Assembly: GCA_900239685.1 (NCBI GenBank)
Contig: OENT01000459.1
Span: 49,306-113,305 of the forward strand
Direction: 5' to 3'
DNA: 64,000 bases
Source of the DNA: Rotaria macrura
Lineage: Eukaryota > Rotifera > Eurotatoria > Philodinida > Philodinidae
Every line of letters starts with the position of its first letter. Within the stretch, counting starts at the first letter, position 1. Positions 51,501 through 62,892 of this stretch are shown in pieces. A program made the translations under genes and the position numbers. The notes below the pieces were generated by a model. The model had not been told where the DNA came from. It ran no database searches and saw nothing but the letters and a program-made list of their open reading frames with translations.

Positions 51501-54500
51501 TATCTATCCATTAGTTTATCCTCACTATAGCTCATTGCAACCACCCTTATTTTTTTTGTAGTCCTCGACTCGGCGCAAAGATAGGACCAACTTGTAGACT
51601 TCTATTAATGATTTCTCAATTTCGACACTACAATGGCTAATGATAGAAAAGAATGTTTCGATGAAAAAATTTCATTACATATTTATTTTCTTCAAAATAC
51701 AGTCAATAGTAATGCTGATGAAATCTCGTAAAAGAACATGTGCATAACAAAGAATGAAGATTGTTACGATTTAAAATCTGGCGCAGTGACAAATTATTCG
51801 TTGTTCATAATTCGATCTCATCAGCATCATTTTATTGCTATCTAATGCTCACATTCAGTTCAAATCATTTAAATAAACTGTTACTAATGATTTCTCTCAG
51901 TTCTCACACTAAAGAGCGAAGGTTGATCTTGATATGACATGTATTACAATTCCACTAATGCGAGATTTGAATGATTAAATTTTTTTTTTCAAGAAGAGAC
52001 AGAAGTATGTAAACTTAGCATCATGAGTGAGTAAAAGTTGCCTGTATTCGCTTAGGAGTTCGTTTCAAGCGTTCAATGTATAACTCGATACACTCTATCC
52101 AGCGTTATTATCAGAGTTCTGATAGCTCAATGAATGATTTGCCAATATTCTGGAGCGTCGTATCTCTCAGCCAGACTGCTATTCATTGAGCTATCGAAGA
52201 TCTGACCATACTATTGAATATAATTCGTTGAGTTGTACACGGGTCACGATCAGAATATTTGAAACAGATTCCTAGGCGAATATGAGTAATTGGGAAAAGT
52301 GTAAAAATAAAAATTTCTCTTTGGCAACAAATATTAGTTAAAAGAGAGTTCCTATGTATAAATAGATTAACCAGTTTCGAAACTATATAGAATAGTGTGC
52401 TTTCATTGAATAGAGCTGTGATTATAAAATGTGAAATCAACTTTTCTTTTTTGTCACTTCGGCTGAAAAATATCTATGATTAAAAACCTACATGACTAGA
52501 TTTGAAAACGCTTATATAGTACCTGTTGTGTTGTATTTATTATATTGTTAAGAAATTCATCCTCATGATTGTATTCTCCTTGAATAAACGTTTGTCGTCG
52601 ATCGATAAAATCCGGTGGATCAACAGTCATAACTTGAGGAGTTATAAATTGTTGGCTCATCGGTGCTCGTAATGTTGCATGGGCTTTTTCAATTGTTGCT
52701 ATCGGATATGCTGGTATAAAAACGGAATAGATTGTTGGCGGCGAAGCAATACCAACATGATTGACTATCTCCGAACTGCCATCTCCAATTAATGTTCGAC
52801 GTGCACGACCCATTACGATTTCTTTTGTTTGCGCAATATTCGATGGTGATACAGTGACAAAATCAGGATGAGACGGTGATTGATAATGAAGATCTATTAT
52901 TGGTGGATGTGTTGATTTAATTAAATTAGTACTTAAATCGATTTCTGAATTATAAACAGGTGAACTTGCAAGATCTAACATTACTTGTTCTTGTCTTGCT
53001 TTTCGACGTCGTTCAAGTTCAATAGCAATTTTTCTTTTATAATTCTCTAATACAAATGGTTTGTATATATCGGTTACATCTTCTGTTGTAAATGATGTTG
53101 GCGTTTTAAATGATTGTTTATAACGTATATGTTCTTTACGTACTTGATACAAATGTTCAGCTGATAAACTTCGTTCTAATGTTTTCTTACGATCATAAAT
53201 GAATTCATGTTTATGTGCTTTATCAAGTGCAATGATTTCAACATGTCGAACACTATCTTGCATATTACGATTCAATTGCGAAAGATAAAAGTCCGCTATT
53301 AAATCACTTGGATGATCAAGCAACGAACGATTAACTGTTGATAAATAACGTGAAATTTTTCGTTGATTTGAATGTGGTTGTTTTTGTTGATTGGCTTTAT
53401 CGAATGAATATAGTTCGTCACTTATAATATCATCATCCGACCAAATTGATGAATATGTTTCTATATCAATATTACTATCGTGAATACGCATTTTCACTGT
53501 ATGTTGTTGAGGTTGTTTTTCACGTTTCAATTTAGTTGCTTTTGATACATGACCAGCAATAGATGCATCGATGCCAACAAAACTTTCTTGCATTATTTCA
53601 TAAAATAAATCAACATTCGGACGAATATTTGTTACTGCTTGAGATAGCTATAGAAAAAGAAAAGCATTTCTTTTCAAATAGATCCAAGATAATTGTCTTC
53701 AGTTGTTCGCTGAATGTGAAAGATTGATAAAAAAATCAATTCTACTGATTGAATTTGTGTGCAAGTACGATTTTGCGGGAGAGATGAGAGGGGAGAGAGT
53801 TCAGTTTTTTTTTATTGGGTTACGTATACCGAGATTTTATTCTTTCCGCTTTAAGGACTGAATGAAAACTTCATCTGAAATAGAAGCCAGCTACAAAAAC
53901 AATCTTCTTTATAACACTATCATTGAAAGTGCTACATGCAAATGCGAGGATGCTAACAGTATTCAGAGGAAATATCTAAGCACTATGAGAAGTCCTATTA
54001 GTATATCCTCAGTTTTTCGCATAATTGAATCGAATCTGGAGAATAGAAACGTTGATTGAATGATATAGACAGGAACTATAGCATCATACAAGAATATCAT
54101 AAAGCTGATTTTGTATTGCAACTCTAGAGGATGAAGTTAAGTATGACTATATAAAAATAGCTTGTGACATAAATCGAATAAGACCACCTTCGACTGATTA
54201 TCATCGACAACTCCTTCGTATCTAATACTTGAATTATCTAGCTGTTGAACTAAAAGCTATATCTTTTGATTTTTGAATCTCATAGAATCTGCCGTAGACA
54301 TCGTCTAATCCGGCATGGTATGCTGCGAAGAAAACTGATCAAGGGTGCATACTTTTCTAATCGAAATCGATGTATTGCCGCCTTAAATACTACGTACTAT
54401 TTTTTTTCTGGCATTCAATGAGAAGAGTATTGCATATTGTATGGTGTGTAAAACTGTAGATTTAGTTTTCAAGAAACGTTTTTTGTAGATGAAAAATGAG

Positions 54501-57500
54501 AAAGAGTCAAAGTTAATCAATGAGCATAGCCGAACAGTGTAAAAAAATCTAAACGAGTGTTCTTCTGATGAGATGTTATGGAATGCGAAGGAATTATTTT
54601 CTTGTTCTTCAATGCACCGAAACTGTCTCGAATTCTTTCTCATAGACCTATACATTGATTTATTTCTTATAGTTACGCTCGACATAGTTCATGAGTTTTG
54701 TCAGATATGAAGGATTTATTTTCAAGTAAGCATAGTTTTCTCTGCGAATAACTGATGAAACTCCAGAAAGGTTCTGTTTCAAGCTATGTAAGTTAATCAT
54801 TCAATTATTTCCTTCACAAGCGGACAAGCTGTTTAGAATGAAAAAGTCCTATTCTCCTTACGATTTATTTAAAAAGTATTTCCATCTTTGAGACCGAAAT
54901 TCTTGATGCGAATCTCAGATGAAACTTATCGAATCTGAAGCCAAAAGCCACTTCGACGTATTGATGCATTAACTTTCAGAAACAGGAGAAGAATACGAAA
55001 GCCAGAAAAACTGATCACTTTCAAAATTGAGATGCTGAATGGCGACTTCGATCCGAACTCGTGCATTAGTCCTCGTTCTAATGGCTCAGAGCTTTATGAA
55101 GAACTGGATACTATCTGGCTCATTTAGGTCAGTATTATTCAAGATTTATATGAACAGTGTTTAGTGTGCTATTATCATTTTTAATTTGAGCCATACACAA
55201 AATAGAAGCTTATTCCTTTCACTACTCAGTGGTATATAGATATCTAAGATTTATAAATAAGTTTCTGTTTCTGTTAGCTTTTGGCATAGCCTGCTGGGGC
55301 ACGCGGGAAAATTTTCTTTAAAAATAAACGAAATTTACGAAGCAGTTTAACTTGTACATCGATCGACTCATCATTCTATGCTGATCTCAAATATATTATT
55401 TGTTTTTATAAAAATCTAACTTTTCAAGTGAAAATTGTGTCTTTGATTGAACTGCCTTATCACCAAGCTCAACTCTATGCAATTGTAGAATTTTATATTA
55501 CTTCGGAATGATTATTGCTTTCACACAATCATGGGATCGAATTTTCATATCGGATACTGGTCTCCCTCTCTCTTATGCGTGAATGGACAGTATCATCTTG
55601 CTGGAAGCTAAGAAAGAAAAAGGGTATTTCACCATACTTCATTATATCAGTCGACAGAAGAACGAATAATCTTTCATTTGGTATATAACTCAAATAAAAA
55701 ATTCCAAAAAGCACAAGAAAGGAAAGTTTCATCTAAATACTGCAGACAAAAAACAGGTATAGGATGGATAATATCAAGTTTTACGGCACCTATCTTCAGT
55801 CGGAATAGAAGTGAACAGACTTATTCAAAAAGCATATATCTTCGAACATTCTTATTTATTGTGGGAAGAATTAGAAACACATCGCGCACGAAATCGATTT
55901 CTTTGTTGTATGACACACATTCTTCCCGTTGTGAATCATGCTAGTTATCGATAATGTATCTTATATCTTTCTAGTTGCTCTCCTTTTCTTATGGAATCAC
56001 TCTATACGATACAGAATCTTTTGTTCAGAAAAATTTAATCTAACGTAATAAGAAAGTCTTCTAGAATTAATCGATTCTTGGAAATATTGGACGTTAGTTC
56101 AGTTTTTAAAGTTTTTTAGATAAAAAACTTGAGTGGCTACGATCGACATTATCAGTAGACTATTGAGCGCCTCAAAATCTTTTCTCAATTTCATAAAATC
56201 ATTTTAGTTTTCTAAGCATTCTATCTCAGGCTAAAAAGGATGGTTATATGCATTCTACTGCAAAGGAAATTTTTGGAATGTAAGTAGTTGAATCAGACCA
56301 ATCAATGCGCCTATGTAAATTTTTATTAAAACTTCGCCAAATACAGCTTTTTTCGGTCTTAAATAGTATGTGAATAGGTAAAATATATCCGTAATATTAG
56401 AGACAGTAATAGGGCACCACTGTTGAATCCATATTATCACTGACACCGACATATACCTACTGTAAACTCATTACAATAAGGATCATATTTCTATGCCCTA
56501 TAGTAGGGTTTTTAGAGGGTACGTTTATACACTGTAAGCGAATCGTAAACAACCGTATATGGAGTGTATCTTTCAATCCAGGAAATTGAACGTAGTACAG
56601 GCATACTCCAAGATTCTTCCCGAATCATGTCTTACAAAATCGATGCGTCGAAATGATTCAGGCTATGTATGATATCTATACTGTTATTCTTAGTTAATCG
56701 TTATGTTCTTTATTTAAAAGATCAACCATTATATGAATTCAAAGCGTCCCTCCCTCAGTGCGTTGCTCTTTGGATTAGAAAAAAATCAGCAAGTCTCTCT
56801 AATTTTCTTCATACCGATGTGTAAGATCTTCGATCAGTGTCAAAGCCGGTTGATTGTGTATCAAGATTTTCATTGAAACTTCCATTTATAATTGGACTAA
56901 AACCTGACGACGATGCTGATAATGATTGTTCAGTAATAACTGATGGTTGTAAACGTTGATTTTTTTCTCGACCAATATTTGTTTTCATTTTATATGCTTC
57001 TAATATAGCTGGCACATGTATATCTTGAATATCTTCATATGTATATGAACGCATTTGTTTGCGTGCTTGAATATGTTGAATATTTTCACGTCTTAAATCA
57101 TCTAAATAGGACGATGAAAAACAACGTATTAAATCATAATTTAATTCACGTTGTAATGTTTGATTTTCATATGAACGCAAATAACGGCGAACATTTTGTT
57201 CTAAATATTTAAGACGATTTTGATCCATTTGATAATTGCGATCAATTAAACTTTTATTTAAATTTTTCATTATTTGTGTATGTGTACGATTTGTATTTAA
57301 ATTGTAATAAACTTTTCTATGTTCATCATCGATTTCAATTGGATAATCAATTACTGATCGATCTTCATAGCCATAATATTGACTGACATAGTTCAATGAT
57401 GATGAACTAGATGATGAAAATGGTTGTTGTTGTTGACCATATTTTTTATTTACTGATGAAACAAGACGATCAACTGATTTTTCAAATGGTTCATGTTGTT

Positions 57501-60500
57501 GATCAGATAAATGTTCACGTGCTTGTTCTAAATATGAACCGATCGGTGTTGATGGTGATGATGATTCAAAATGAACACTTGGCAATTTTTCTGTACGTGC
57601 TCGTTTTATTTGGGATAGCGAACCATTTGTTGATGTAGCTGTATCTAATCGTTTTACTTGTCGACTTTCAGGGCTTTTTATCGAGGTATGATTTGTTGTA
57701 TCTATAACACCATCGACTGTTTTTTGTGGTTGTAGATTTCTCGAAGCATCTACGAAGAAAAAAGGGAACAATGATAAAATATAAAATACAAGAAATTTTT
57801 CAAGAAAATTTTTCAATCAATGTTTTTGATACAGATTCTATCAAGTCATTTCTAGTGATACTTTTTTAGGGTGTGACAAATCGGATAAATGACATGTAAA
57901 TGTGCGAATTTTTTCATTATTGAAAATGGACGAATCATTTATATAGTACTGATTTCAGTTGCAATCACAATCGATACTTCTTTAAAGATATGAACAATTG
58001 TTGTCCGATGTATGATAATCATTGCAAAAAGTTTACAATTGAATTTCGGGAGTAGGAAAAGAATCATAATAGATACGATCTGTAGACAATATGGCAGATT
58101 TGTTGTGGTCACCCACCGTCATCAGATTTGTCTTCAATAGTGAAATGAATTCTATGATTTTGATTATGCATACATTGATCAATGTATAATCTGCATGTGA
58201 TTAATCATAACATGCTAACGAACATAACTATTCGTTAAAACTAACTTAATCGTGTACAAGTAGTGTTTTAATCAATGATCCAAAAAGATGTATCATTCAC
58301 ATTTCAAGTTATGAAAAATTCAAAACTTACTGATACTTTCATAGAGTGAAGAAGTATCTGGGTAAGTAACTCTTTCAATCTATCAACATTGTAGGGTCGT
58401 TCTAGAACGATTCAAACCAAAACAATCATTCGAAAAATCAAGTTGCTATGAATTCGACAAGAGAGAATTTTCTTCTTGAAAACTAGCCAGTGAAATAAGT
58501 ATTTCCATCAACTGTTATTCCAAGAGTATTCAAACTCTATCAGTATATAACTTCAGATTCATAAGAAATAAACTGAAACGATACTATCCTTTGAACATAA
58601 ACAAAAAAGACAATAGTTTATAAGTTTGTATCGTGTAGGTTCTGGTATTTAGCTCAGAGTATATTCTCAAAGTGTATCATTGTTATTTCTTTTCGAGAAT
58701 AGAGCAGCCGATAGCAATCGTTACATCAGCAACGTACTCAGCAGGTTCCTAACAACACTAAAAAAATGTATGAGAGCGATCGAATTTTCCAACAATATTG
58801 CAGAAAAGTATTAGGAATCTTATACTGGTGATTGGCCGAAGCGGTCTAAAGTAAGACAGCCGACTTTCGCCAATTGGTGAATGTCGGGTTGTTTATTGAC
58901 AAATGCCCACATGGCTTTCGCCATAGGTTAGAGTCCGGTTGATGAAAGTCGTATTGGTGAATATTGGGGTGCTCTCTAAGGCGTCGATTGGTCATCGACA
59001 AATGTTCAGTGAATATATATATTACATTTACATCCAACAAGTATTCAAAAAGCCTACAGTGTTCCAAATCATGCAGTATAGTCATCATAGAAGAATAAGA
59101 GAATTTTTCGAATTCGAATTATAGTTATTTTCCGAAATTTAAACATCACCTTAGATTTTTCTCAGTAGTTTTTATACATAAACAGTATTATTCTACCCGC
59201 CCCCCATATATTAGAAGCGCTTTCCGGAAGGGTCACTATGAAAAAAGAATTAGAAATCCCATCAATTTTACAGAATTTTTGAAAAACTTTATTGGTACGT
59301 AATCGTATAAAATGGTCGAAGCTCAGAATCTTAAGATAAGAAGTTTGTTTAACTTTCTTATTTTCCTGCGTAAAAATCTCGAAATCTCCTGAAAAGTTGC
59401 CTCAAAAACTCCTGAAATTCTTTGAAAGGACAAATGCCAATAAGGTCATTTTTTATCCACATTATTTTTCGAACAGAGTCACATGTTATCCATTAACGTC
59501 AAATTTTGTGTCTAGTGATATATAATTATATGAAATTAGAAAAAAGAAGTTTTGATACTTCTGAGTGGCACCCAGTTACTGCAACAAGACAAGTGAAAAA
59601 AAGAGTTATTTTTCGACAGAAAAAAGTATATCATTCAACTCATGTCCTCAAAATCGTGGCGAAATCGACGATTTTATCGCGACTCATCGACCGATTAACC
59701 GTGCAATGAAAGCATCATATATCATAAAAAACTGATGATTTTTTATCAAGTTTTTCACCAAAATCAAGATTAATTGAAAGCGACAAGATGTTGATGAAGT
59801 GGATGAATGACATCAGTGAGCCTACGATAGGACCTGCTAGAATTCATTTTCTTAATGTTTCACCCCCCCCCCCAAAAAAAAAGAACCAAACTTCCAGATA
59901 ACAAAAATGATTTATAGAAAAAGACCCAATAACATAGCCAGAAAGCTTGAGGACGAAGGCAGATAGAGCTAATAATATAGTAGGATGAAAAGAGAAATGA
60001 TATCATCTGATTTCCTATATAATTACCAATGTGAAAAGTGAAATGAAAATTGACAATTTTCTAGCGACGAAATTTCATGATTAATCGCCCAGATAAATCA
60101 CGATTAATTACTGCTTTTCTCGATAAAATCCCAATTTACGTGCTATTTTAACAGAAATCCAGAATTATTAACGATATAATCGATGGCTTTTTTAAAAATC
60201 ACGATTAATCATAAAAACTGCCGCGACTTTGAAGTCATGGATAATCAGAATTTTACGCTGATTGAAAACGACCTATGGCGTGAAAGTCTTCTTACAAAAT
60301 TTCTATAAAAAAATGCCTCGTTCTGGTAAAGAGAAACTTACGAAACGTATTGTACAAGATTACAGAACGGTAGTTACGAAAAAGAAGAAAATCACTGTTA
60401 ATCGTATTTTAACTGAACATGTTTCACGTCAGAACGTTTACCGTATCATCTGGAAGTATGATGCATGCGATACTATTGGAGACGAACCCAGAAGTGGGCG

Positions 60501-62892
60501 TCCACGAAAAACATCTCCCGGGCAACGAACACGTCTCAAAAACCTGGTGACCCACCAGATCGTTATTTCATTAAGAAGAATAGCGCAATAATTCAATGTT
60601 CATCGAACGACTACTCAACGTGAATTGATTGATATGGGCATACACTGTCGAAAAAAGAAACATACTGCTCGATACACAGAAAAACAAATGGAACAAGTGT
60701 CAACATGTGCTCGACGTTTATACAGTACTTAATTGAACAATGATTTTGAACTCATTATTAACTATGAAAAATATTTCACCTTAACCAATGAATCTGTGTC
60801 AACTAATCGCCGATTCTACACATCAGATCTAAGTACCACAACTTCACCTGTGAAATTCAATCGCATTCAGAAGTATCCTGCAAAAGTTTTGATCACGATC
60901 GTTATATCAGAAAAAGTTATTTGAAAACCGTTCTTTGCAAAACACACACAAGAAATTAATGAAAGAGCATATTTGAAAAAAATGCGGTGAAGCACGTTTG
61001 ATGCCATTTGTCAACAGCTGTCATAATATCGAAAAAGTGTTTATTCTGGTTCAATTTGGAATCAAGTCATTAAGCTGCAAGTGTAAGAGATTTTTTCCAA
61101 GAGAAAAATATCAATTTGGTACCTAAAGAAAAAAATTCACATAATTGTCCTTAGGCACGTTCTATTGGAACAATTTAGTAAATTTTAAAAGAAAAAGTTT
61201 ATGATGATGGTTGGGAAGCCAAAAAGATCGATCCATTGAAACGAAGGATACAGTAACAGATAGAAAGAATATATGTGAAATCTCTACCAGCAATTTTTTC
61301 CGTAATAAGCAAGCAATTACGAAAAATCGAATACAAAGGAGCATTCACAACTTGCTCATTTTAATTTTTAGTACCGGTCTATACGCACTTTCTTTTAATA
61401 TGATTAGCCTAAAAGTTAAGTTCTTGTTGAGAAAAAAAAGAAATATAAATTTGTACCAAGACTTTCACGCCATAGGCTATGTAAGTCTGTTTGAAAAATT
61501 TCATGGACAAAAATTGACCTTATCGCCACTTTCTTTTTTTCACATCAAAAAACATTAAAAAAATGTGAGACATAATAGAAGGCCCGTTGGAAATTTTCTG
61601 ATGGTGGACAATTAAGAAGCATAGTTGCTGTAACTGTGTATTTTGCGTTGTTTGTCTTTTACATTTATGATGATGATGTCTAAAATGATAGCAATTGGTT
61701 AATTTCATTTTTTTCTATAAGTAGTATTCTGAAATAATTTCTTGTGACGTAGTCATATTTCAATCAAGTGTTACACCAAACACCTCGTTTTGTATATTTC
61801 GACTTATTTTCTATGGGTAAGTTTTATCGATCAAACACTGCTATGTATTCTTACCATTTTTTGAATAAACATGTTGAAATGACATGAAGATATCATTCAT
61901 TTGATGAATGGAAAAAGAACAGCAGTGAGCACTGTTTTTTTTCTCAGCCTTCGTGTGTGTGACAATTCTTGGATATTTGGGATAATAAAAGTAATTACAG
62001 TTAATTTTGTAGAAAATAAAATAGCGAACTTTTCAAAAATAGAAATGAACTCCCAAAGATATTTATAATGTACCTGAGAAGACTACTATTCGCTTGAAAA
62101 AAATACGATGTATAAGGTAACTTTGAAAGCTGAGATTTTATACATTACTTGACGTTTCTAAGTTTTATCAGAGAAAATTTATATTCAAATTTTAGTCGAA
62201 CCAGAAGAAAATTTTGAAAAATTCTAATGCATATCTATGAGTAGGATTATTCTACCTTTTGAATGAATATATGTTGATGCTGTACTTGGATACTTTTGTG
62301 TAACTGATGTTTTTGAAAATAGATATGGTGTATCAGATATCAATGTTGCTGAATTGTCGACGAACGAAACTGAATGTTGCTCGATGATACCACTTGTTGA
62401 TCGCCCTTGTTTAATTTTGTATCGTGAATTTTTTATTGATTCATCCAATGGAAAATAGTATCGATCAGATTCTGTTGAATGTGATCGTAATTGAATTTTG
62501 TTTGATGGAAATTTATAAATATTTTCATTTGTATGATGATCTATATGTGTTGAAGAAAATTTATAATGTTTTCTTGCTAATGGTGGTGTCATATCTAATT
62601 TATTTTTTGTTGATGATCTTGTTCGTTTCTTATTAGTTGAATTTGTACGAAAAAAATAACGATCTGTTATATGTGGTGATGATGATGGATAAGCAGCTTT
62701 TGTTGACATTTTCTTGTTTCGATTAATTTTATTCAAACGAGATATATAACGTTGAAATCTTTTTAATGATTTATTTTTATTTTTAATTAATATCAAATAA
62801 TTTTCGAAGTTCAATTGATTTTCATGAATCGATGATGCTAATGAGGATGTTTCATTTAATATTAATTGATTATCCAAAGAACTATTGACTAC
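36162..62892 (-). CDS. Giant mostly disordered protein, 5' partial
   Basis: Fifteen minus-strand exons: 62256..62892, 56815..57749, 52523..53647, 47761..48366 (or to 47755), 47564..47677, 45462..47414, 44384..44504, 41178..42265, 40387..40662, 39913..40233, 39080..39596, 38245..38997, 37757..38170, 36363..37422, 36162..36276. All have GT/AG ends and matching phase and give 10,035 nt, 3344 residues. The first exon begins at an acceptor without an ATG, so upstream exons lie in 62893-64000 or beyond. The protein is rich in Ser, Thr, Asn and Gln with many acidic and basic patches and no hydrophobic segment. Recognisable local features are a repeated module in exons 2 and 3, DSGVY and DNGVY tyrosine motifs, GRVGELRNAFE, SDWRNRLKEIYAP and NRSSGYFSSDE. 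I recognise no family; cytoskeletal or scaffold roles are only inferred from composition and size. Confidence 0.75.
42323..42349. repeat. (TA)n tract
   Basis: Uninterrupted TA units in the intron after the internal first exon. Confidence 0.95.
42510..43160 (-). promoter_or_regulatory. Candidate internal promoter region
   Basis: Upstream of the internal first exon lies sequence with a (TC)n tract at 43057-43081, which is a GA tract on the coding strand, and polypyrimidine stretches. GA/CT tracts are common near animal promoters. The placement is inferred from the ATG exon, not from a defined core motif. Confidence 0.35.
43057..43081 (+). repeat. (TC)n microsatellite
   Basis: About twelve TC units in the candidate promoter region of the short isoform. 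Confidence 0.95.
44620..44685 (+). repeat. Compound TA/TG simple repeat
   Basis: ATCT, TA and TG dinucleotide tracts in succession, within the intron between exons 45462..47414 and 44384..44504. Confidence 0.85.
48568..49182. mobile_element. Foldback / MITE-like long inverted repeat 3
   Basis: Inside an intron of the giant gene. The left arm starts AAGATAGAGAAGTGCAGTTT and the right arm ends with its near inverse, TTCACTATCTT. Inner matches include GCTAAAATGTCATTGACTTA with TAAGTCAATGACATTTTAGC, GAATATTTTCG with CGAAAATATTC, GTTCAGATTTA with TAAATCTGAAC, and GTTTTTCGTCGA with TCGACGAAAAAC. The arms are at least 230 nt and diverged, and pairing becomes unclear in the central 150 nt. No transposase. 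Similar in size to foldback 1 but unrelated in sequence. Confidence 0.75.
52121..52195. repeat. Perfect 15-bp inverted repeat
   Basis: GATAGCTCAATGAAT at 52121-52135 pairs with ATTCATTGAGCTATC at 52181-52195, leaving a 45-nt loop. The arm TAGCTCAATGAATAG on the minus strand resembles a tRNA box A, but no box B follows at a normal distance. Confidence 0.6.
53009..53338 (-). other. Repeat module copy B in the giant protein
   Basis: Residues about 628-737 of the in-window product, in exon 52523..53647. It begins TVNRSLLDH and ends YKRKIAIELER, with the core SAEHLYQVRKEHI followed by TTEDVTDIYKPFVLENYK. It aligns with copy A in the preceding exon. It is charged and probably helical, in contrast to the disordered surroundings. 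Confidence 0.65.
53648..56814 (-). other. 3.2-kb intron of the giant gene
   Basis: Phase-0 intron between the exon ending RRSYTS and the exon beginning LSQAVTNIRPNVDLFYEIM. Apart from low-complexity A/T runs and chance ORFs of 65-100 codons, I see nothing in it. Confidence 0.5.
56962..57264 (-). other. Repeat module copy A in the giant protein
   Basis: Residues about 375-475 of the in-window product, in exon 56815..57749. It begins NLNKSLIDR and ends YKMKTNIGREK, with the core SSSYLDDLRRENI followed by TYEDIQDIHVPAILEAYK. Shared positions with copy B are N-[KR]-S-L-[IL]-D, L-x-x-[LV]-R-[RK]-E-x-I, ED[IV]xDIxxPxxLExYKxK. No known domain is recognised. Confidence 0.65.
58827..58945 (+). repeat. 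tRNA-like fragment, possible SINE head
   Basis: TGGCCGAAGCGG at 58833-58844 resembles box A of a leucine/serine-type tRNA. GGTTAGAGTCC at 58926-58936 resembles box B (GGTTCGAATCC). The spacing of about 80 nt is too long for a normal tRNA, and no acceptor stem closes. A decayed tRNA or tRNA-derived SINE is possible. Confidence 0.3.
60272..61476 (+). mobile_element. Tc1/mariner-type element with broken transposase
   Basis: Inverted ends: CCTATGGCGTGAAAGTCTT from 60272 matches AAGACTTTCACGCCATAGG ending at 61476. Between them is a degraded transposase of about 1 kb. An N-terminal helix-turn-helix part begins at MPRSGKEKLTKRIVQDY (ATG 60313) and includes RQNVYRIIWKYDA and the DEPRSGRPRKTS linker. 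Then come FNVHRTTTQRELIDMGI, a catalytic-core start ELIINYEKYFTL where the first Asp of the usual DDE is Asn, and the C-terminal block KEKVYDDGWEAKKIDPLK. In-frame stops lie at 60589, 60730 and 60922, and later parts change frame. It sits within an intron of the giant gene, opposite to its strand. Clearly inactive. Confidence 0.85.
60313..61260 (+). pseudogene. Tc1/mariner transposase pseudogene
   Basis: Coding remnant of the element above. The first three stops fall in one otherwise continuous frame, so early decay was mainly by point substitution. Beyond 60925 several frames are needed to follow the homology. Confidence 0.8.

Larger units (their letters stand above)
48367..52522 (-). other. 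4.2-kb intron of the giant gene
   Basis: Intron between the exon ending NTTQQ and the exon starting VRESDAS. It carries foldback 3 (48568-49182) and a 15-bp perfect inverted repeat at 52121-52195. A 97-codon ORF at 49619-49912 (+) has no recognisable domain. Otherwise empty. Confidence 0.55.
57750..62255 (-). other. 4.5-kb intron of the giant gene
   Basis: Phase-1 intron between the exon ending TYIHSK and the exon starting ASRNLQPQ. It hosts the tRNA-like fragment near 58827 and a Tc1/mariner remnant (60272-61476). A C13/A11 homopolymer junction is near 59863-59884. No other coding sequence is seen. Confidence 0.55.

Noticed and set aside
57749-57816. Apparent signal peptide (hydrophobic run before DASRNLQPQ)
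   Set aside because: It starts at a TTG and is the translated pyrimidine tract of the intron before the acceptor at 57750; the coding exon begins at 57749.
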